In this document: positions 21,906 to 26,011 of the stretch, one piece after another
How the letters are laid out: each line of letters begins with the position of its first letter
How positions within the stretch are numbered: the stretch's first letter is position 1
DNA from: CALGFI01 sp036374435
Lineage (GTDB): Bacteria > Actinomycetota > UBA4738 > HRBIN12
Direction: 5' to 3'
Length of the DNA stretch: 26,011 bases
Assembly: GCA_036374435.1 (NCBI GenBank)
Contig: DASUTU010000146.1
Span: 1-26,011 of the forward strand
The notes under the pieces: generated by a model
What the model was told of the DNA's origin: nothing
Seen by the model: only the letters and a program-made list of their open reading frames with translations
Databases searched by the model: none
Position numbers and translations under genes: made by a program

Positions 21906-22310
21906 ATGCGTGGGACGAGACGGTGGCACCTGGTGACCGCGCTGCTCGCGATCGCCGTGGTGGCGGCGGCGTGTGGCGGGGACGACGGAAACGGCGAGGA
22001 CGGGAACGGCGGCCCGACGGCCGGCGCGACCGGCGAAACGGCCGGCGCCACCGGGGGGGACGGTGGCGCGTCGGATATCACGATCGAGGGGTTCGCCTTC
22101 TCCCCCTCCACCGTCGAGGTCTCCGGCGAGACCACCCTCACGGTGACGAACGAGGACGGGGCCGCCCACACCTTCACCCTGGACGACGGCAGCGTCGACG
22201 AGCGGCTGGACCCGGGCGCCTCGGCCGAGGTCACCGTGAACGTCTCGGAGACGACCGGCTTCAGCTGCACGATCCACCCGCAGATGACGGGAACGCTCGA
22301 GGTGGCCTGA
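21906..22310 (+). CDS. Cupredoxin-domain lipoprotein (amicyanin-like)
   Basis: This 134-aa exported protein has a signal peptide (RRWHLVTALLAIAVVAAAC) ending in a lipobox with Cys23 as the lipidated residue, then a Gly/Thr/Asp-rich linker (24-56) and a compact cupredoxin domain (57-134). Type I copper ligands are complete: His88 in AAHTF, then Cys121, His124 and Met127 in FSCTIHPQM, the C-x2-H-x2-M spacing of amicyanin and pseudoazurin-like proteins. It is probably a membrane-anchored electron carrier on the outer face. A GGGGAGGA Shine-Dalgarno precedes the ATG by 5 nt. No copper oxidase or amine dehydrogenase lies in the window to act as partner. Confidence 0.9.
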   Translation: MRGTRRWHLVTALLAIAVVAAACGGDDGNGEDGNGGPTAGATGETAGATGGDGGASDITIEGFAFSPSTVEVSGETTLTVTNEDGAAHTFTLDDGSVDERLDPGASAEVTVNVSETTGFSCTIHPQMTGTLEVA

Positions 22311-22313
22311 GAG

Positions 22314-22364
22314 CGGGGGTCCGGGGGCTCGACAAGCGAGCGCGATCAGCGCGAGCGTCGCCCC
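22314..22364 (-). repeat. 51-bp intergenic repeat, copy B (inverted relative to copy A)
   Basis: It begins 3 nt after the cupredoxin stop and ends 18 nt short of the stop of the convergent erpA-like gene. As read 3' of that minus-strand gene, it has the same orientation relative to an upstream gene as copy A has to the LLM gene. It matches copy A at 47 of 51 positions. Confidence 0.85.
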
Positions 22365-22382
22365 CGGGGGGACGGCGGATCG

Positions 22383-22718
22383 TCAGACGGAGAACGAGTC
22401 GCCGCAGGCGCACTCGTGGGTGGCGCGGGGGTTGAGCATCCTCAACCCCCCGCCCAGCAGCGAATCGTTGAACTCCAGCGTCGAACCTTCGACGATCGGC
22501 ACACTCCGGCCGTCCACCAGCACGCGGACGCCTCCGGCCGCAGGGACGACGCGGTCGCCCTCGGCCTCACGGTCGAACGAGAGCTCGTACGTGAACCCGG
22601 AGCAGCCACCGGCGACGACCCGCACGCGGAGCGCGGGTTCGGCCCCCTGCTTGTCGGCCAGCTGGCGGATCTTCCCGGCGGCCTTGTCCGTGACGGTGAG
22701 AACGGCGGTGCGCTCCAT
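22383..22718 (-). CDS. erpA: Iron-sulfur cluster insertion protein (ErpA/IscA/HesB family)
   Basis: This 111-aa A-type carrier has all three cluster ligands, Cys39 (in VAGGCSGFTYEL) and Cys103/Cys105 (HECACGDSFSV, ending at the typical 'C-x-C-G-x-S-F' tail). The core DGRSVPIVEGSTLEFNDSLL matches the conserved region. It delivers [2Fe-2S] or [4Fe-4S] clusters to apoproteins such as the ferredoxin encoded nearby. Full length for the family. The ATG at 22718 has TATCCT 6 nt upstream (leaderless) or alternatively a GAAGG as a weak Shine-Dalgarno. The symbol is by family; ErpA and IscA cannot be told apart here. Confidence 0.93.
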   Translation of the reverse strand: MERTAVLTVTDKAAGKIRQLADKQGAEPALRVRVVAGGCSGFTYELSFDREAEGDRVVPAAGGVRVLVDGRSVPIVEGSTLEFNDSLLGGGLRMLNPRATHECACGDSFSV

Positions 22719-22724
22719 GCCTTC

Positions 22725-22730
22725 AGGATA
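22725..22730 (-). promoter_or_regulatory. Putative leaderless -10 box of erpA-like gene
   Basis: TATCCT on the minus strand, 6 nt before the ATG at 22718. Confidence 0.45.
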
Positions 22731-22783
22731 CCGCCGGGGCCGGCTGAGGCCGGCTCGCCGCCACTCGAAGGTCCCGTGGACCG

Positions 22784-24169
22784 TCAGTCGCCGACCCGGG
22801 AGGCCAGGGTCAGGAAGGCACCCCGCACGGACTCCGACAGCGTCGGGTAGGCGTGGATCGCCTCCCCGATCGCCGCGGCCGGGACTCGTCCCGCCATCGC
22901 CGCGACGATCTCGTGGATCATGGCGCCGGCCTCCTCGGCCACGATGTGGCCTCCGAGCAGCTCGCCGGATCGGGCGTCGGCGACGAGTTTGACCAGCCCG
23001 CGCGTCCGACCTTCGATGTGGGATCGCTCGTTGTCGGCGATCCGCTCCACGGCGGTCACGACCTCGCGCCCGAGCTCGACGGCCGCGCGTTCGGTGAGGC
23101 CCACGCCGGCGACCTCGGGATCGCAGAACGTCACCCGCGGGACCACCCGGTAGTCGCGAGCCCTGGGGGACCCCAGGATGTCGTCGATCACGATCCCGGC
23201 CTCGTAGTCGCCGACATGCGTGAACAGCAGCTCGCCGGTGGCGTCGCCGGCCGCCCAGACTCCGGCGGCGGTGGTGCGGAGCGTGTCGGTCAGCACCGGG
23301 CGGCCGTCCGGGTCGAGCTCGACGCCGACCGCCGAGAGATCGTGGGCGTCGAAGACCGGACGGCGCCCCGTGGCCACCAGGACGTGCTCGGCCCGGACGA
23401 CCTCGCCGCCGGCGGTGCGGAGCTCCCAACCCGACGGGCCGTGGTGGGCCCGCTCGATCCGCACGCTGGATAGCAGCCGGATGCCCTCTCCGGCCAGCGC
23501 CGGGGCGAGCTCGGCCGCTACGTCATCGTCTTCGGCCGGCAGGATCGCCGGCTCAGCCTCGAGGAGTGTGACGGTGGTCCCCAGCCGGGCGTAGATCTGG
23601 GCGAACTCGACGCCGATCGCCCCGGCGCCGATCACGGCCAGCGAGGCCGGAGGCCGATCCGGTTCCCAGATCGCTTCGCGGTTGGTCCAGTAGGGCCCGT
23701 CGGCGAGCCCCGGGACCGGCGGCGCCGTCGGCTCCGTTCCCGTGGCCAGGACCACGCGATCGGCCTCGACCGTGGTGCCGTCGTCGAGCTCGATCCGGCG
23801 CTCGGCGACCAGACGCGCCTCTCGCAGGAACACCGTGACGCCGATGCGCTCGAAGGGGGCGGGCCCCTCCCCGGACTGGCTCTGGACGATGTCGCGGGCC
23901 CGTTGCTGGATCGCCCGCAGATCCACCTCCACGGTCGGGATTCGCAGTCCGAACCGGTTGCCGTCCCGCGCCAGCTGCGCGATCTTCGCGCTGCGCAGCA
24001 TGACCTTGGTCGGGACGCATCCGTAGTGGTTGCACTCGCCCCCGAGACGGTCGCGTTCGGCCAGCCCTACCCGGAGCCCGGACCGGCGCGCCAGCTCGAA
24101 GGCCACCTCCGAACCGGTTCCCCCGCCGCCGATCACGAAGACGTCGAACCGCCCGGCCGCCTCTACCAT
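22784..24169 (-). CDS. FAD-dependent pyridine nucleotide-disulfide oxidoreductase (lipoamide-dehydrogenase-like)
   Basis: This 461-aa class I flavoprotein disulfide reductase has the FAD Rossmann motif VIGGGGTGSEVA (12-23), redox-active C-x4-C within GGECNHYGCVPTK (Cys46, Cys51), NAD(P) motif VIGAGAIGVEFAQIYARLG, second FAD motif GVWAAGDATGE, and the C-terminal base pair in HAYPTLSE. All elements for dithiol chemistry are present. The 'GGEC..YGCVPTK' variant differs from the GGTCLN.GC(I/V)PSK of true E3 components, and no 2-oxoacid dehydrogenase genes are near, so substrate (lipoamide, mycothione, quinone or other) is open. The ATG at 24169 lies only 9 nt from the divergent Nudix ATG. Confidence 0.9.
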   Translation of the reverse strand: MVEAAGRFDVFVIGGGGTGSEVAFELARRSGLRVGLAERDRLGGECNHYGCVPTKVMLRSAKIAQLARDGNRFGLRIPTVEVDLRAIQQRARDIVQSQSGEGPAPFERIGVTVFLREARLVAERRIELDDGTTVEADRVVLATGTEPTAPPVPGLADGPYWTNREAIWEPDRPPASLAVIGAGAIGVEFAQIYARLGTTVTLLEAEPAILPAEDDDVAAELAPALAGEGIRLLSSVRIERAHHGPSGWELRTAGGEVVRAEHVLVATGRRPVFDAHDLSAVGVELDPDGRPVLTDTLRTTAAGVWAAGDATGELLFTHVGDYEAGIVIDDILGSPRARDYRVVPRVTFCDPEVAGVGLTERAAVELGREVVTAVERIADNERSHIEGRTRGLVKLVADARSGELLGGHIVAEEAGAMIHEIVAAMAGRVPAAAIGEAIHAYPTLSESVRGAFLTLASRVGD

Positions 24170-24183
24170 GGCCAACGAATGTA
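24164..24183. promoter_or_regulatory. Interlocked divergent -10 boxes
   Basis: TACCAT (24164-24169, plus strand) is 9 nt before the Nudix ATG, and TACATT (24183-24178, minus strand) is 8 nt before the flavoprotein ATG. Each box overlaps the other gene's start codon, so both promoters occupy the same 20 bp and probably cannot be used at once. Confidence 0.45.
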
Positions 24184-24742
24184 CTCGACCAATCTCCTGG
24201 GACGGCTCGCCGGGCGGCTCGATCCCGATCCGCGGCCGCGGCCGGAACCGGGCGACCGGCTGGCCGCGGTGCTCGTACCCGTGATCGCCGGGCGGTCCCT
24301 CGTGTTCACCAAGAGGGCCGAGACCTTGTCCCGCCACGCCGGCGAGATCTCCTTCCCCGGCGGGCTCCGCCACGACGAGGACGCCACGGTGGGGGACGTG
24401 GCGCTTCGCGAGACCGAGGAGGAGCTGGGGGTCGAGCGGTGGCGGGTCGAGGTGCTCGGCGCCCTGCCGGCTGTCCACACGTTCGTCTCCGGAATCCTGG
24501 TGGTGCCGTTCGTGGGAGCCCTGGCCGAGCGCCCGTCCTTTCGGCCGAATCCGAGCGAGATCGCCGAGATCCTCGAGTACCGCATCGATGATCTGGCCGC
24601 GGCCGAGGCCGGGGTCCGGTGGTCGCGTGAGGGGCACGAGTACGTTGGGTACGCGTACGACATGGGCGAGCACACGATCTGGGGCGCCACGGCGTGGATC
24701 CTCCACACCTTCCTCGACGCCGTGCGGACGGGGGGCGAATGA
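24179..24742 (+). CDS. Nudix hydrolase, CoA pyrophosphatase-like
   Basis: This 187-aa protein has an N-terminal AAVLVPVI strand, FTKRAETLSRHAGEISFPGG and a Nudix box at about 61-84 (GLRHDED then ALRETEEELGV). The aspartate at the first acidic position, the upstream 'L..HAGEISFPGG' segment and the later HTFVSGILVVPFVG are features of the NudL/YeaB (NUDT7/8-like) CoA pyrophosphatases, which cleave CoA to 3',5'-ADP and 4'-phosphopantetheine. The next gene encodes a CoA-binding-domain protein, overlapping by ATGA (24739-24742), which is suggestive. I chose ATG 24179, which has a TACCAT box 9 nt upstream. Confidence 0.9.
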   Translation: MYSTNLLGRLAGRLDPDPRPRPEPGDRLAAVLVPVIAGRSLVFTKRAETLSRHAGEISFPGGLRHDEDATVGDVALRETEEELGVERWRVEVLGALPAVHTFVSGILVVPFVGALAERPSFRPNPSEIAEILEYRIDDLAAAEAGVRWSREGHEYVGYAYDMGEHTIWGATAWILHTFLDAVRTGGE

Positions 24743-25191
24743 ACGACGCCCGGGCCGCCTACGCGCCGAGCGACGCCGAGCTGCGTTCCATCCTGGGAGA
24801 AGCGAAGACGATCGCCGTGGTCGGCCTCTCCTCCAAGCCCGACCGCTACTCCTACGAGGTGGCGGCCTTCCTCCAGTCCCGCGGGTACACCATCGTTCCG
24901 GTGAATCCCAAGGAGAACGAGGTGCTCGGCGAGCGCGCCTATCCCTCGCTGCTCGAGGTACCCGAGGAGGTGGAGATCGACGTGGTCGACGTCTTCCGCC
25001 GCGCCGACCGGACGCCCGAGGTGGCCCGCCAGGCCGTGGCCCGCGGCGCGAAGGTCCTGTGGCTCCAAGATGGCATCGTGAGCGAGGAGGCTCGGGACAT
25101 CGCGGAGCAGGCGGGGATGACGGTCATCATGGGAGTCTGCATCAAACGGACGTCCCGGCGGCTCGAGGGGCCAACAAGTGGGAAGGGCTGA
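24739..25191 (+). CDS. CoA-binding domain protein (YccU-like)
   Basis: This 150-aa protein is a single Rossmann-like CoA-binding domain, as in YccU and the N-terminus of succinyl-CoA synthetase alpha. It shows TIAVVGLSSKPDRYSYEVAA, FLQSRGYTIVPVNPKENEVL, a central strand IDVVDVFRRAD, VLWLQDGIVSEEA and the closing MGVCIKRT. Such stand-alone proteins bind CoA or nucleotides in vitro, but the role is unknown. The ATG overlaps the Nudix stop by 4 nt, so the two are translationally coupled; joint handling of CoA species is a reasonable guess. Confidence 0.92.
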   Translation: MNDARAAYAPSDAELRSILGEAKTIAVVGLSSKPDRYSYEVAAFLQSRGYTIVPVNPKENEVLGERAYPSLLEVPEEVEIDVVDVFRRADRTPEVARQAVARGAKVLWLQDGIVSEEARDIAEQAGMTVIMGVCIKRTSRRLEGPTSGKG

Positions 25192-25192
25192 C

Positions 25193-25357
25193 ATGCAGAG
25201 GTGGGAGTACTTCGTGGCTCCGCTCCTGGAGCACAACCCCGGCGAGATCCTCAACACGTTCGGGGAGGACGGGTGGGAGCTGGTCTCCGTCGTGCAGATC
25301 GAGACCCCGACGGGTGGGCAGTCGCTCGTGGCCTACCTGAAGCGCCCCAAGGGCTGA
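25193..25357 (+). CDS. 54-aa DUF4177-like protein
   Basis: This short gene begins 1 nt after the preceding stop, with GGAAGGG (25181-25187) 5 nt before its ATG. The product opens MQRWEYFVAPLLEHN and contains LNTFGEDGWELVSVVQ and a closing LVAYLKRP. The pattern 'WEY.V.....LN..G.(E/D)GWELV......FLKRP' is that of the small DUF4177 family, predicted beta-alpha-beta-beta proteins of unknown function. Because of size it is easily missed. It fits in the run from Nudix to the VOC protein with no room for a promoter. Confidence 0.85.
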   Translation: MQRWEYFVAPLLEHNPGEILNTFGEDGWELVSVVQIETPTGGQSLVAYLKRPKG

Positions 25358-25368
25358 ACGGTCGAGCG

Positions 25369-25989
25369 GTGCACCTGGACCACGTCGTGTACGCCACGGC
25401 CGACCTCGACGCGGCGGCCGAGCGCTGGCGTCGCGAGCTCGGCCTGGACTCGGTGGAGGGTGGACGCCACGCCGGCTGGGGCACGGCCAACCGGATCGTG
25501 CCGCTCGGGGAAACCTATCTCGAGCTGATCGGCGTGGTGGACCCGGACGAGGCGCGCGAGTCTTCGTTCGGCCGGACCATGCTGGAGCGAACGGCCGGAG
25601 GCGACGGCTGGTTCACGCTGGTCGCCTCGACCGACGACCTCGACGCCATCGCGGAGCGGTTGGGCCTGGAGGTGACGCCGGGCGCTCGCCGCCGCCCCGA
25701 CGGTGCCGAGATCCGCTGGCGGGCCGCCGGATTCGAGGACCCCCGGCGCGAGCACTGGATGCCGTTCTTCATCACGTGGGACGTGCCGCCCGAGCTGCAT
25801 CCGGGTCGCCTCCGCGCCGCACACGGAACGCGGGTGCGCGGCATCTCGGGGGTCGAGGTGGGCGGGGACGCGGGGCGGCTGAAGGAATGGCTCGGCGAGG
25901 CGAAGCTCCCGGTCCGGGTGGTGGAGGGCCCAGCCGGGATCCGGTCGGTGAGCCTGGCCCGGGACGACGGCGACCTGGTGATCCCCTAG
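25369..25989 (+). CDS. Glyoxalase-like (VOC superfamily) protein
   Basis: This 206-aa protein opens VHLDHVVYATADLDAAAERW, the first beta-alpha-beta unit of a glyoxalase-like domain. GWGTANRIVPLGETYLELIG, WFTLVASTDDLDAIAERLGL, REHWMPFFITW and a final VEVGGDA...LPVRVVEG unit follow, as in the glyoxalase-like domain proteins of the PF13468 type. His3 and Glu50-range residues may be metal ligands, but the substrate is unknown. The GTG start at 25369 lies 11 nt after the DUF4177-like stop; the open frame continues upstream but the family N-terminus begins here. Confidence 0.85.
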   Translation: MHLDHVVYATADLDAAAERWRRELGLDSVEGGRHAGWGTANRIVPLGETYLELIGVVDPDEARESSFGRTMLERTAGGDGWFTLVASTDDLDAIAERLGLEVTPGARRRPDGAEIRWRAAGFEDPRREHWMPFFITWDVPPELHPGRLRAAHGTRVRGISGVEVGGDAGRLKEWLGEAKLPVRVVEGPAGIRSVSLARDDGDLVIP

Positions 25990-26011
25990 GCGCGTCGGGC
26001 ACCACCGTGTC

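Noticed and set aside
1..26011. tRNA, rRNA, CRISPR array, IS element, prophage or toxin-antitoxin
   Set aside because: No cloverleaf with CCA-type end, no regularly spaced repeats, and no transposase, integrase or toxin-like protein was seen; the repeats present are too few and too short.

Overview
The window is very GC-rich (visibly around 70%), densely packed on both strands, and rich in GTG starts and 4-nt stop/start overlaps. It carries a 7Fe FdxA-type ferredoxin, a luciferase-like (LLM) F420-type oxidoreductase, an FrhB-family F420 protein, a CGNR zinc-finger protein and a PucR regulator. This mix points to an actinomycetote (Actinomycetota), probably an environmental or deep-branching one; genus-level placement is not possible from sequence alone. 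I see no rRNA, tRNA, CRISPR array, insertion sequence or prophage gene. It reads as ordinary chromosomal backbone with some accessory metabolism.

Layout. 1-799 (minus): a CGNR zinc-finger protein followed by the 5' end of a probable DNA-3-methyladenine-glycosylase-like gene. A repeat-rich divergent promoter (800-892) leads into a small + strand protein (893-1105) and a cysteine-less HesB/IscA-fold protein (1141-1422). 1462-5770 (plus): cyanophycinase (cphB), cyanophycin synthetase (cphA) and a four-helix membrane protein, joined by GTGA overlaps. 5778-12872 (minus, converging on that operon): GABA aminotransferase, an MFS exporter, a second CphA-related protein that keeps the CphA N-domain and Mur-ligase domain but lacks the ATP-grasp domain, acetoacetyl-CoA synthetase, and a thioredoxin-fold protein. 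13066-18521: a PucR regulator, a USP-like protein, two NAD(P)-aldehyde dehydrogenases (the first aminobutyraldehyde-dehydrogenase-like) and a small membrane protein. 18509-22310: a dienelactone-hydrolase-like alpha/beta hydrolase diverging from an LLM oxidoreductase, then FdxA, a convergent FrhB/FdhB-family iron-sulfur flavoprotein, and an amicyanin-like copper lipoprotein. 22383-26011: canonical ErpA/IscA, a lipoamide-dehydrogenase-like flavoprotein, and a + strand run of Nudix CoA pyrophosphatase, CoA-binding protein, a 54-aa DUF4177-like protein and a glyoxalase-like VOC protein.

How it may work together (inference). CphA stores nitrogen as multi-L-arginyl-poly-aspartate and CphB degrades it. 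Arginine released from the polymer can be catabolised through putrescine, aminobutyraldehyde and GABA; the PatD-like ALDH, GabT and possibly the second ALDH would supply the lower half of that route to succinate, with PucR as a candidate regulator. The arginine-to-putrescine steps are not in the window.

The most unusual item is the CphA-like Mur ligase without ATP-grasp, translationally coupled to acetoacetyl-CoA synthetase. Other points of interest are a ferredoxin/FrhB/LLM cluster that could form an F420 redox module, a 51-bp inverted repeat pair, two operator-like dyads, and a consistent set of TANNNT boxes 6-10 nt before start codons, suggesting widespread leaderless transcription.
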